A DNA stretch of 35,743 bases from an uncultured Celeribacter sp. (GTDB lineage: Bacteria; Pseudomonadota; Alphaproteobacteria; Rhodobacterales; Rhodobacteraceae): the NCBI GenBank assembly GCA_938008015.1, contig CALLMA010000106.1:1-35743 (forward strand). The letters run 5' to 3'. The first letter of the stretch is position 1; each line of letters opens with the position of its first letter. Below, one piece after another: positions 24,484-32,238 of the stretch. Position numbers and translations under genes: made by a program. Below the pieces are notes generated by a model. It ran no database searches, had not been told where the DNA came from, and saw nothing but the letters and a program-made list of their open reading frames with translations.

Positions 24484-25188
24484 ATGCGTAAAATGCAAAT
24501 TTTAACCTTGAAGGGTTCTCCAGATATTGAGGTTCAGGTTCGCAATTTGGCGCAAGCTCGGCGGATGTCTTTGCGTGTATCTCATCTTGATGGCCGTGTT
24601 ATGCTTTCTGTACCTAAGCGGGCGAAGCGCTCCGATATTATGGGCTTTCTCTGTGAGAAGGAGGTTTGGGTGAGAGAGGTATTACATACCCTTCCTGATC
24701 GCAGCAAAGTAGGCGTTGGATGCGCAATTCCGATTTTTGGGTATGAGCGAGAGATCAGGTTTGCAAAAGTTCAAGAGCCAGTTTTAACCACGCATGAGCT
24801 GCTTGTGCCTGAGTGTTCAAAAGCAGTTGAGAAGGCTGTTCAATGTTTTTTGAAGGGTCAAGCGCAAGAAGTTTTGACACTGGCGTCAGATAAATATGCG
24901 CAACAATTGGAGGTTTCATATTCGAATGTAAGAATTCGTGATACGCGGTCTCGCTGGGGATCATGCTCTTCGCGAGGTTCTTTGATGTATTCATGGCGAT
25001 TGGTGATGGCGCCAGAGGCAATATATGAATACGTTGCAGCGCATGAGGTGGCTCATTTAATAGAGATGAACCACTCCGCAGATTTTTGGAGCTTGGTTGA
25101 AAAGCTGCGCCCCAGTTACCCTCAAGAACGATTGTGGCTCAAGAAGCATGGTGCGAAATTGCATCAATGGGATTTTAGCGGGGCTTGA
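24484..25188 (+). CDS. YgjP-like (DUF45, M48-type) metallopeptidase
   Basis: A 234-residue protein of the YgjP/SprT-like zinc peptidase group. The zinc motif HEVAH is in 'AAHEVAHLIEMNHSADFW' (~182-199), where the third ligand is the His of 'NHSADFW'; the upstream 'IRDTRSRWGSCSSRGSLMYS' is the signature block of the family. Such proteins are cytosolic with poorly defined substrates. No good ribosome binding site precedes ATG 24484; ATG 24493 is an alternative. The 154-base AT-rich spacer shared with the divergent FYDLN gene presumably holds both promoters. Confidence 0.9.
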   Translation: MRKMQILTLKGSPDIEVQVRNLAQARRMSLRVSHLDGRVMLSVPKRAKRSDIMGFLCEKEVWVREVLHTLPDRSKVGVGCAIPIFGYEREIRFAKVQEPVLTTHELLVPECSKAVEKAVQCFLKGQAQEVLTLASDKYAQQLEVSYSNVRIRDTRSRWGSCSSRGSLMYSWRLVMAPEAIYEYVAAHEVAHLIEMNHSADFWSLVEKLRPSYPQERLWLKKHGAKLHQWDFSGA

Positions 25189-25219
25189 CCTCTTTGCCGT
25201 TTGTGATCACAATCGCGGC

Positions 25220-25873
25220 ATGTTGACCGAAAGCGCAAAAACTCCTGAAACCAACACTGTGGCCCATGATCGCGTGTATAGATTGCTGCGTGCCAAGATC
25301 ATGCATGGCGAAATCAAACCCGGCGAGGCTTTGACCTTGCGGGGCATTGGAAAAATGTTCGATGTTTCTATGACGCCTGCAAGGGAGGGTGTGCGGCGTC
25401 TGGTTGCTGAAGGGGGGCTTTTGCTTTCTGCATCTGGGCGTGTGACGACGGCCTCTCTAAGTAATGAGCGCTTGGAGGAATTGGCTGCGATCAGAGCTCT
25501 TTTGGAGCCTGAGATGGCATCTCGAGCTTTGCCGAGGGCTCATATGGCCTTGATATCGAGGCTGGAGGCGATCAATGCGGTGATCGCTGAAAAAGCGGCC
25601 AAGCACGATGCGATCGGTTATATTCAAGCTAATTTAGATTTTCACCGCACATTATATCGCCGCGCACAAGCGCCTGCTATGCTTGCGATGACAGAGACGG
25701 TTTGGTTGCAAATTGGGCCAACGATGCGGGCGCTATATTCGCGCCTCAATAGAACCGAGCTGCCTTATGATCATAGGCTGATTGTGGCGGCGTTGAAGGC
25801 TGGCGATGAGCCAAGCTTGCGTCTCGCGATTAGGTCGGATGTAACGCAAGGATTGCGATTGTTGATGGTGTGA
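25220..25873 (+). CDS. GntR-family regulator with FCD domain
   Basis: A 217-residue regulator starting at ATG 25220; the longer in-frame extension would overlap the peptidase gene and has no family similarity. The winged helix is at ~15-80 ('HDRVYRLLRAKIMHGEIKPG', 'LRGIGKMFDVSMTPAREGVR') and the FCD ligand domain at ~90-215 ('LEELAAIRALLEPEMASRAL', 'LDFHRTLYRRAQAPAM', 'DHRLIVAALKAGD'). Metal-ligand positions of FCD domains (Asp/His) are represented by 'LDFH' and 'DHRLI'. The target is unknown; the neighbours are housekeeping genes, so it may act elsewhere. Confidence 0.88.
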   Translation: MLTESAKTPETNTVAHDRVYRLLRAKIMHGEIKPGEALTLRGIGKMFDVSMTPAREGVRRLVAEGGLLLSASGRVTTASLSNERLEELAAIRALLEPEMASRALPRAHMALISRLEAINAVIAEKAAKHDAIGYIQANLDFHRTLYRRAQAPAMLAMTETVWLQIGPTMRALYSRLNRTELPYDHRLIVAALKAGDEPSLRLAIRSDVTQGLRLLMV

Positions 25874-25968
25874 GGGATAACAGGGTGCTTTCTTCGTGCG
25901 TTTTACTTGATCTCTATTGATTTATCGCGTTAAACGATGCGAGTGGCAGCCTTGAAGGAGTGCGTTTC

Positions 25969-26580
25969 GTGGCCAATTTTCTTTACCAAAATGACTTACC
26001 TGATGATTTGGACTTAGGACCTGTTGTGGCAATAGATTGTGAAACAATGGGATTAAATCCACATCGCGATCGCTTGTGTCTTATTCAAATGTCTGGCGGT
26101 GATGGAAATGCGCATTTAGTGCAGGTTCATAAGGGGCAGAGCGCTGCTCCAAATCTTTGCAAAATGTTGCAAAACCCAAATGTATTAAAGCTCTTTCATT
26201 TCGGCCGTTTTGATATTGCGGCAATGTATCATTGCTTTGGTGTTTTAACAGCGCCGGTCTACTGTACTAAAATCGCTTCAAAATTGGTGCGCACTTATAC
26301 AGATCGTCATGGGTTGAAAAACCTATTGTCGCAACTTCTTCACGTTGATATTTCGAAGTTTCAGCAGATGAGTGATTGGGGTGCGGCTGAGTTGAGTGAT
26401 GCGCAACTTGATTATGCCGCCTCAGATGTTCTTTATTTGCACCAATTGCGCGAGAAATTGAATGAGATGCTCGAAAGAGAAGGGCGCACCGCAATTGCTC
26501 AATCTTGTTTTGATTTCTTGCCTATTCGCGCCCAGCTTGATTTAGAGGGCTGGCCTGAAATTGATATTTTTTCTCACTAG
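25969..26580 (+). CDS. rnd: Ribonuclease D
   Basis: The start is GTG 25969, eight bases after AAGGAG (25955-25960), giving 203 residues beginning MANFLYQNDLPDD; the GTG at 25960 lies inside the ribosome binding site. DEDDy exonuclease motifs are 'IDCETMGL' (Asp/Glu), 'LFHFGRFDIAAM' (Asp) and 'DYAASDVLYL' (Tyr/Asp). This is the short alphaproteobacterial form without HRDC domains. The enzyme trims tRNA and other RNA 3' ends. It is followed after 15 bases by kdsD. Confidence 0.93.
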   Translation: MANFLYQNDLPDDLDLGPVVAIDCETMGLNPHRDRLCLIQMSGGDGNAHLVQVHKGQSAAPNLCKMLQNPNVLKLFHFGRFDIAAMYHCFGVLTAPVYCTKIASKLVRTYTDRHGLKNLLSQLLHVDISKFQQMSDWGAAELSDAQLDYAASDVLYLHQLREKLNEMLEREGRTAIAQSCFDFLPIRAQLDLEGWPEIDIFSH

Positions 26581-26595
26581 CGTTTGGAGATAAGC

Positions 26596-27549
26596 GTGTC
26601 CCAATTTGAAATTACTGGCCGTCGGGTCATTTCTGAAGAAGCATCGGCCCTTAAAGAATTGCACGCGAGTGTTGGTTCTGATTTTACAAAAGCGGTCCAA
26701 TTAATTTTGGACGCCCCTGGTCGTATTATTGTGACGGGCATGGGGAAGTCCGGGCATATTGCGCGTAAGATAGCAGCCACAATGGCATCGACGGGCACGC
26801 CAGCGCATTTTGTGCATCCTGCTGAAGCGAGCCATGGTGATCTAGGTATGATCAGCGAACAAGACGTCTGCATTGTGCTGTCAAATTCTGGCGAAACACC
26901 GGAGTTGGCAGATGTGATCGCCTTTACGCGCCGCTTTAAGATACCGATGATTGGCGTTGCTTCTGAGCGTTCAAGCTCTCTCATTCGGGCCTCAGATGTG
27001 GCTTTGGTTTTGCCTAAAATTGGCGAAGCTTGTGGTCATGGTGTGGTGCCGACTATTTCAACGACGATGACTTTGGCACTTGGTGATGCGCTCGCGATTG
27101 CTTTGATGGAGCACCGCTCCTTTGGCCCTGATAATTTCCGCATGCTCCATCCTGGTGGTAAATTGGGATCGCGCTTGATGAAGGTTCAGGATTTAATGCA
27201 TCGGGCGATGCCTGTGGTGCATCAAAAGGCCATGATGTCAGAAGTTGTTGATGAAATTTCGGATAAGGGCTTCGGCGTTGTTGGTGTGCTTGATGATAAC
27301 AAAAGCTTGGTCGGCATCATCACGGATGGGGATATTCGTCGTCATTTGAATGGTCTGTTAGAGAAGACGGCCGAAGATGTCATGAGTGCGAATCCTCTAA
27401 CAATCGCCTTTGATTCTCTAGCCGAAAAGGCCGTGGCACGAATGGATGAGTTGAGCATCACATGTCTTTTCGTACGTGATCCTGAAAATGAAAACTGCCC
27501 CATTGGAATTTTGAAAATTCAAGATTGTTTGCGTGCGGGTGTGATGTAG
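26596..27549 (+). CDS. kdsD: Arabinose-5-phosphate isomerase (KdsD/KpsF/GutQ family)
   Basis: The start is GTG 26596, seven bases after GGAG, giving 317 residues. An N-terminal SIS domain (~35-180) has 'IIVTGMGKSGHIARKIAATM', 'FVHPAEASHGDLGMI' and 'LSNSGETPELADV'; two CBS domains (~200-315) include 'GIITDGDIRRHL'. It converts ribulose-5-phosphate to arabinose-5-phosphate, the first step to Kdo of lipopolysaccharide. Position directly before lptC-lptA-lptB matches many proteobacteria. Confidence 0.94.
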   Translation: MSQFEITGRRVISEEASALKELHASVGSDFTKAVQLILDAPGRIIVTGMGKSGHIARKIAATMASTGTPAHFVHPAEASHGDLGMISEQDVCIVLSNSGETPELADVIAFTRRFKIPMIGVASERSSSLIRASDVALVLPKIGEACGHGVVPTISTTMTLALGDALAIALMEHRSFGPDNFRMLHPGGKLGSRLMKVQDLMHRAMPVVHQKAMMSEVVDEISDKGFGVVGVLDDNKSLVGIITDGDIRRHLNGLLEKTAEDVMSANPLTIAFDSLAEKAVARMDELSITCLFVRDPENENCPIGILKIQDCLRAGVM

Positions 27550-27557
27550 CGCGGGAT

Positions 27558-28160
27558 ATGGCTCAATATTCTAATCAACATAGTAAGATCGTTGCTATAG
27601 CGAAGTTGGTTTTGCCAATGATAAGTTTATTATTGTTGGCCACTCTCTTCTTTTTTTCAAGAGAACAAGAATATGACCTCTCAGAGCTTTACTCATCTGT
27701 TGATATTGAAACCATTGCGCGTGAGCAAAGAATCGAAGCCCCAGCCTATGCTGGGGTGACGCAAAAGGGAGAAGAGGTTGCGATTATAGCAGGCCTCGTT
27801 CGCCCGAATCTCAGAGATTCTAACGTTGTTAATGTCGATGTCGTTTCTGCCTCTCTCGGGCTGTTAGAGCAGGGAGCGATTGAAGTTCGAGCGAATGATT
27901 TTGTCCTTGATGGTCCAAGTCGGATCGCTGAGTTTTCGGGAGATGTCGTTATCGAGAGCAGCAATGGGTATAGTATTTCTTCTAAAAAGATCTCCTCTAT
28001 GTTAGATATAGTGCATATGGAAAGTTTAGAAGGTGTGACAGCTTTTGGCCCTGCTGGGCAAATTAAAGCGGCGACGTTTGAACTTAAGGAAAAGCCAGAA
28101 GGCCAATCCTACCGGCTATTTTTTAGCGGCGGTGTGCACTTGGAATATAAGCCAGAATAA
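27558..28160 (+). CDS. lptC: LPS export protein LptC
   Basis: The start ATG 27558 (MAQYSNQHSK) lies 9 bases after kdsD and gives 200 residues; the longer frame would overlap kdsD. A single membrane anchor (~14-33; 'AKLVLPMISLLLLATLFFFS') is followed by a periplasmic beta-jellyroll of the LptC family ('VDVVSASLGL', 'FSGDVVIESSNGYSI'). It links the LptBFG transporter to LptA in the periplasmic bridge. Confidence 0.86.
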   Translation: MAQYSNQHSKIVAIAKLVLPMISLLLLATLFFFSREQEYDLSELYSSVDIETIAREQRIEAPAYAGVTQKGEEVAIIAGLVRPNLRDSNVVNVDVVSASLGLLEQGAIEVRANDFVLDGPSRIAEFSGDVVIESSNGYSISSKKISSMLDIVHMESLEGVTAFGPAGQIKAATFELKEKPEGQSYRLFFSGGVHLEYKPE

Positions 28161-28170
28161 GGAGAATGGT

Positions 28171-28671
28171 TTGCAATTATTTGACAAAAAGAAAATGAAT
28201 AATTTTTGCGTCGCAACCATTTTTGTTTGTTGTGGAACGTCCCTCGCGTCACAAACGGCTCAAATTCAGTTTGGAGATTTGAACCATGATGCCAAGTCTG
28301 CAATAGAAATTACATCAGATAGTTTGAGTATAGATCAAGCGACTGGGGCGGCGGTCTTTTTGGGGAATGTGAATATAGCGCAAGGGCCTTTGAGCCTTAT
28401 GGCTGAAGAGGTTGAAGTGATTTACGAAGCAGGGGGCGAAGCGATCGACCTGCTTAAAGCGGGTGGCGGCGTTTCCATCTCAAATCTAGGTGACTTGATT
28501 GAAGCTGATAATGCGATTTATGATCTTTCAGAATCAGAAGTGAGCCTCGTCGGCAATGTATCTCTAAAGCAAACGGGCGGTATATTATCAGGCGATAAAA
28601 TGCTGATCGATTTGCGCTCAGGCTCTGGTTATATAGAAGGGCGTGTAAAGACGATTTTGCAGCCAAAATGA
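28171..28671 (+). CDS. lptA: LPS transport periplasmic protein LptA (OstA-like)
   Basis: I place the start at TTG 28171, six bases after AAGGAGA (28159-28165); ATG 28195 is possible but lacks a binding site, and the long upstream extension overlaps lptC. The result is 166 residues with a signal peptide (basic 'DKKKMNN', hydrophobic 'FCVATIFVCC', cleavage near 'SLAS'). The OstA/LptA jellyroll shows 'ITSDSLSIDQATGAAVFLGN' and 'IEADNAIYDLSESEVSLVGN', repeated strand motifs of the family. It forms the periplasmic bridge carrying LPS to the outer membrane. Confidence 0.87.
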   Translation: MQLFDKKKMNNFCVATIFVCCGTSLASQTAQIQFGDLNHDAKSAIEITSDSLSIDQATGAAVFLGNVNIAQGPLSLMAEEVEVIYEAGGEAIDLLKAGGGVSISNLGDLIEADNAIYDLSESEVSLVGNVSLKQTGGILSGDKMLIDLRSGSGYIEGRVKTILQPK

Positions 28672-28681
28672 GCTTAGAACT

Positions 28682-29410
28682 ATGAATGAGACAGGTTTAA
28701 AAGTACGCAATCTGCGTAAAGGATATAAAAAGCGTATAGTCATTAGAGATGTCTCTTTGGATTTGGCGCGCGGCGAGGTTGTTGCCTTGTTGGGCCCGAA
28801 TGGTTCGGGGAAAACAACCTGCTTTTATTCTATTGCCGGATTGGTTGTGCCTGAAGCGGGTGATGTGTTTGTCGATGGGCATGCGGTCACGCGTCTTCCG
28901 ATGTATCGGCGTGCTAAATTGGGCATTGGATACCTGCCGCAAGAAGCGTCGGTTTTTCGTAGCATGTCTGTTGAGGATAATATCATGGCCGTGCTTGAAG
29001 TGGCCGAGCGCGATCGGCATGTACGCCGAGAAAAGCTGGAAAGTTTACTGGCTGAATTTTCAATCACCCATATCAGAAATGCAACAGCATTAGCGCTTTC
29101 TGGGGGTGAGAGGCGGCGCGTTGAAATAGCGAGATGTTTGGCCACCAATCCCTCTTACGTGCTGCTCGATGAACCCTTTGCAGGCGTTGATCCAATCGCT
29201 GTTGCCGAAATTCGCGGATTGGTCTCTGATCTGAAACGGCGCGGTATCGGAGTGCTCATCACAGATCACAACGTGCAAGAAACGCTTGGTATAATTGATC
29301 GCGCATATATTTTGCATGATGGAAAAGTCTTAATGTCGGGGACGACACAAGAGATTATTGATGATGAGATGGTCCGCAAAGTATATCTAGGCGATAATTT
29401 CCGTGTTTGA
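28682..29410 (+). CDS. lptB: LPS export ABC transporter ATPase LptB
   Basis: A 242-residue ATPase with Walker A 'GPNGSGKTT', Q loop 'YLPQEASVFRSMSVEDNI', signature 'LSGGERRRVEIARCL', Walker B 'VLLDEPFAGVDPIAV' and switch 'ITDHNVQETL'. The 'LPMYRRAKLGIGYLPQE' segment and C-terminal 'VYLGDNFRV' are LptB hallmarks. It powers LptFG, which are not in this window. It starts 10 bases after lptA. Confidence 0.96.
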   Translation: MNETGLKVRNLRKGYKKRIVIRDVSLDLARGEVVALLGPNGSGKTTCFYSIAGLVVPEAGDVFVDGHAVTRLPMYRRAKLGIGYLPQEASVFRSMSVEDNIMAVLEVAERDRHVRREKLESLLAEFSITHIRNATALALSGGERRRVEIARCLATNPSYVLLDEPFAGVDPIAVAEIRGLVSDLKRRGIGVLITDHNVQETLGIIDRAYILHDGKVLMSGTTQEIIDDEMVRKVYLGDNFRV

Positions 29411-29726
29411 AGAAACACTTCGTTAAGATATTGTTTTTTTATAGTATTCACAATTTTTTGAAAGATTTTTCACGAGTTTGGCTTGACAAGTGTATGTGTT
29501 TTGCCGCCAAATGTAATGGATGTATGCGCATGTATTCTTAAACACTTATTTTCTTCTCTTTCGCGTCGCGAACGATCGAAAGTTTATTTTTTGTAAATGC
29601 CTTCCGATTAGTTCTCTACCAAGACTGAAGAAAATGCTCATACATTCTTTTCAGTATGAAAAAAATAATCCGCATAAGAATGAAAGACTATTCTTTCATT
29701 TGATTGCATAACAACAAGGAGATCCT
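29411..29726 (+). other. Intergenic region between lptB and hpf
   Basis: This 316-base, AT-rich stretch has no convincing gene; the 63-residue frame at 29520-29711 has no family resemblance or binding site. It contains a TTGACA at 29483-29488 that may be a -35 element, although no matching -10 was found at normal spacing, and a terminator-like hairpin (listed separately). In many other proteobacteria rpoN lies between these genes; it is absent here. Confidence 0.5.
29558..29592 (+). terminator. Possible intrinsic terminator of the kdsD-lpt operon
   Basis: CTTTCG (29558-29563) pairs with CGAAAG (29577-29582); the 13-base loop contains further self-complementary bases (CGCGTCGCG). The stem is followed at once by TTTATTTTTT. 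It lies about 150 bases after the lptB stop, so it could end the lpt transcript or attenuate the leader of hpf. Confidence 0.4.
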
Positions 29727-30302
29727 ATGAGATTCCAAATTAGTGGTAAGCAAATCGATATTGGTACAGCTCTTCAAACGCATGTAAAAGATGAGTTGAC
29801 AGTTGTTGCAGATAAATACGCTGAGCGACCGACTGATGCGCAGATTGTTTTTTCAAAACGAGGGCCTGAGTTTAACTGCGAAACCACTATTCATCTTTCG
29901 ACAGGGTTAACCGCTCAAGCGAATGCTCAAGCACATGAAATCTACGAAGCTTTTGATAAATGCTCCGCGAAAATGGAAAAGCAGTTGCGCCGCTATAAAA
30001 GGCGTCTCAAGGATCATCATAGAGAGCGCGTGCAGCCGGTTGAGCTTGGAGGCGCTTCGCAGTATATTCTCGCTAGAAGTGAGCATGAAGAGGATCAAGA
30101 GCCAGAAACATTGCAGCCAATTATTGTCGCTGAAATGGAAACGAAGATACAAACGCTTTCTGTCGGTGAAGCTGTGATGCAGATGGAATTGTCAGAAGCG
30201 CCTTTGCTTGTGTTTAAAAGTGAAGGAAATAAACAAATTAATGTTGTGTATCGTCGCAATGATGGCAATATTGGGTGGATTGATCCAAGTAACGCTAAAT
30301 AA
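29727..30302 (+). CDS. hpf: Ribosome hibernation promoting factor, long form
   Basis: A 191-residue protein. The N-terminal S30AE domain (~1-100) starts 'MRFQISGKQIDIGTALQTHV' and contains 'YEAFDKCSAKMEKQLRRYKR'; after a Glu-rich linker the C-terminal dimerisation domain (~130-188) has 'LSVGEAVMQMELSEAPLLVF' and 'INVVYRRNDGNIGWID'. Long HPF dimerises 70S ribosomes into 100S particles in stationary phase. AAGGAG upstream supports ATG 29727. It is followed by ptsN, a usual pairing. Confidence 0.95.
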   Translation: MRFQISGKQIDIGTALQTHVKDELTVVADKYAERPTDAQIVFSKRGPEFNCETTIHLSTGLTAQANAQAHEIYEAFDKCSAKMEKQLRRYKRRLKDHHRERVQPVELGGASQYILARSEHEEDQEPETLQPIIVAEMETKIQTLSVGEAVMQMELSEAPLLVFKSEGNKQINVVYRRNDGNIGWIDPSNAK

Positions 30303-30333
30303 AGCAACCCCATAAAGCTAAATTAGGAATACC

Positions 30334-30801
30334 ATGATGGACGTCTTATCAATTCTCGATAGGAAAGCAGTTAAAGTCGTTGGAAAACTCTCGAGTAAAA
30401 AGAGACTTTTCCATGATTTAGGTGAGGCTGCGGCTATCAATTATTCCTTAGATTCACAAACTGTGACAATGGCCTTGCTCGATCGGGAGCATTTGGGGCC
30501 AACGGGCGTTGGGCAAGGCATTGCTTTGCCCCATGCTCGCATACCCGGCTTAGAGCGCGTTTGTGGCGTGTTCTTGAAGCTGGAGACGCCGCTGAATTAC
30601 AATTCACTGGATGGGCAGCCGGTAGATCTCATTTTTGCGCTTTTCGCGCCAGAAGAAGCCGGTGTTGCGCATCTGCAAGCCTTAGCCTTGGTTTCGCGTA
30701 TTCTACGCAACCGTGAGCTTTGCGAAACTTTGCGTGCGAATTCAGATCCGGCGACATTGCTTGAAATTTTGTCGTCATCAGTTGAAGCCATCGCAGCCTA
30801 G
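30334..30801 (+). CDS. ptsN: Nitrogen-regulatory PTS EIIA protein PtsN
   Basis: A 155-residue EIIA-Ntr protein. The phosphorylated His lies in 'GIALPHARIPGLERV'. Other landmarks are 'TGVGQGIALP', 'LDGQPVDLIFALFAPEEAGV' and 'HLQALALVSRILRN'. It is the terminal acceptor of the nitrogen PTS and regulates potassium, nitrogen and envelope functions. ATG 30334 or the adjacent ATG 30337 is the start, with AGGA upstream. It converges with the sulfotransferase gene, 18 bases away. Confidence 0.95.
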   Translation: MMDVLSILDRKAVKVVGKLSSKKRLFHDLGEAAAINYSLDSQTVTMALLDREHLGPTGVGQGIALPHARIPGLERVCGVFLKLETPLNYNSLDGQPVDLIFALFAPEEAGVAHLQALALVSRILRNRELCETLRANSDPATLLEILSSSVEAIAA

Positions 30802-30819
30802 GGCGGCATCTTCTCTATT

Positions 30820-32238
30820 TTATTGGCTGTAATAGGTGCTCCAAGGGGCATAACCAAACATCATATAATCTCTTTGATATGCGCGCCGGACTGCTTTTTC
30901 TACATCGTCGTTATAGATATCATTTAAGGTATAAGGCGTGTCTGGATCTTGTGTTATTGATGTCGTTTCTTGTGGAATAAGATCTGATAAATCCTTTTGA
31001 AGGGTCTCTTCTCTTAAAATGACATCTGGCAGAGTTATTTCTGTAAAGCCCTTGATAATCTCGCTTTGCGACGCCCATGCCCCATCACATCTAATCGAAG
31101 TCTGATTGTTTAAATTGCCTTTAATGAAATTGGCAAAGTTAATAAACGCAGCACGATGATCTTCGAGTGAATAGTTTTTAAAATTACCTTCTTTTGGCAC
31201 GCCAACTTTATATGGCCCGCGCAAGGTTTCGCGGATGCCTGTATAAGTGTCGGCGTTGATGTTCACAATGTAATGACAAAAACTGCGGTGGAGCCTTTGA
31301 ACGGGGTGAGAAATCACTGTAAAGCTACGATGATTTTTATGCTGCCTTTTCCATTGCTTTATTTCTTGCTGGTTGAGGCCCGTTTCTACTGAAGAGGGAT
31401 CGATCGCATTGAGCCAATCAAGCGTCGTTTTTTCTGGGCTGCCCTTAATGGGCATGTAAACGAGTTTATGCGCGCTTGAAGTATGATAACTCGGCACAAT
31501 AGGCCCGCGGCGCGGCTCGAAATTAGGCGTGTTTGAGAGGTTGAAATGGTCGATTGATCCAAGCTCATCTTTCATCTTGTCGAAATTAATAATTTTTTCT
31601 TCTAAGCGTGAAGGATTTTGAACCTTTGTCTTTTGCACTGTGGCTTTGATCTTTTCTGTCACGCCTAAGAATTTTGTGAGACCATTGATAACATCGATAT
31701 TATTGAGGTCTTCGTAATTGATATAATATCCTGTCTGACCGGAAGTTTGGAGGCCGCGCAAGATTTTGAATTGAAAATCTCTTATTTTTTCAAGCGTTTG
31801 CAAAAACTCAGCGCGATCAAATTCAATTTGCGACGTTTTAGAGTCTTTGAGATCTTTTAACCGCCACTGACCTGTTTTAGCCGCAATTTTGCGTGAGACA
31901 TAGCTTTCTAACGGGTTGCGCGTAAGGATTATTTTTGCGCATTTCGGATCTTGCATCGTTTCTTCAAAGATGCGTTGATCATGATCATGAAAGAAACGAA
32001 ATCCAGCCAATCCATCTGTTTCATCTTGTAGTTTCTTAAGAAACTTAACTGGATTTTTCTCTCGTGCATCTAAGTCAAAGCCGAACAGCTCTTTTTTCTT
32101 GGAATGGCAGATGAATGTTGGATTGAACGCTTCTCCCCAGCAGTTTAGCCCCGTGTAAGAATTTATATTTTCTTCAAGAAAATTCGATCCTGTTCTCATC
32201 TCGGCATAAATTACGAAATACTCAAATGTTTTTTGCAT
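30820..32238 (-). CDS. Protein with two tandem sulfotransferase-like domains
   Basis: A 472-residue cytosolic protein. Residues ~5-230 resemble NodH/Stf0-type sulfotransferases: a 5'-PAPS loop 'IYAEMRTGSNFLEE' (~10-23) and 3'-phosphate motif 'KIILTRNPLESYVSRK' (~102-117). Residues ~256-470 look like a second, Sulfotransfer_2-like domain: 'LVYMPIKGSPEKTTLDWL' (~259-276) and 'FTVISHPVQRLHRSFCHYI' (~306-324). Sulfotransferases move sulfate from PAPS to a hydroxyl or amine; here the target is probably the glycan built by the upstream genes. In domain 2 the loop has K-G-S rather than a fully canonical K-x-G-x-T-S pattern, so its activity is uncertain. It overlaps the GT14 gene by 17 bases. Confidence 0.78.
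   Translation of the reverse strand: MQKTFEYFVIYAEMRTGSNFLEENINSYTGLNCWGEAFNPTFICHSKKKELFGFDLDAREKNPVKFLKKLQDETDGLAGFRFFHDHDQRIFEETMQDPKCAKIILTRNPLESYVSRKIAAKTGQWRLKDLKDSKTSQIEFDRAEFLQTLEKIRDFQFKILRGLQTSGQTGYYINYEDLNNIDVINGLTKFLGVTEKIKATVQKTKVQNPSRLEEKIINFDKMKDELGSIDHFNLSNTPNFEPRRGPIVPSYHTSSAHKLVYMPIKGSPEKTTLDWLNAIDPSSVETGLNQQEIKQWKRQHKNHRSFTVISHPVQRLHRSFCHYIVNINADTYTGIRETLRGPYKVGVPKEGNFKNYSLEDHRAAFINFANFIKGNLNNQTSIRCDGAWASQSEIIKGFTEITLPDVILREETLQKDLSDLIPQETTSITQDPDTPYTLNDIYNDDVEKAVRRAYQRDYMMFGYAPWSTYYSQ

Noticed and set aside
25097-25219. N-terminal extension of the GntR/FCD gene
   Set aside because: It overlaps the metallopeptidase coding region in another frame and lacks family similarity; ATG 25220 gives a standard-length protein.
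28045-28170. N-terminal extension of lptA
   Set aside because: It lies inside lptC and would destroy the signal peptide; TTG 28171 with AAGGAGA upstream is better.
29520-29711. 63-residue plus-strand frame upstream of hpf
   Set aside because: Composition is that of translated AT-rich spacer, there is no ribosome binding site, and it overlaps the terminator-like hairpin.
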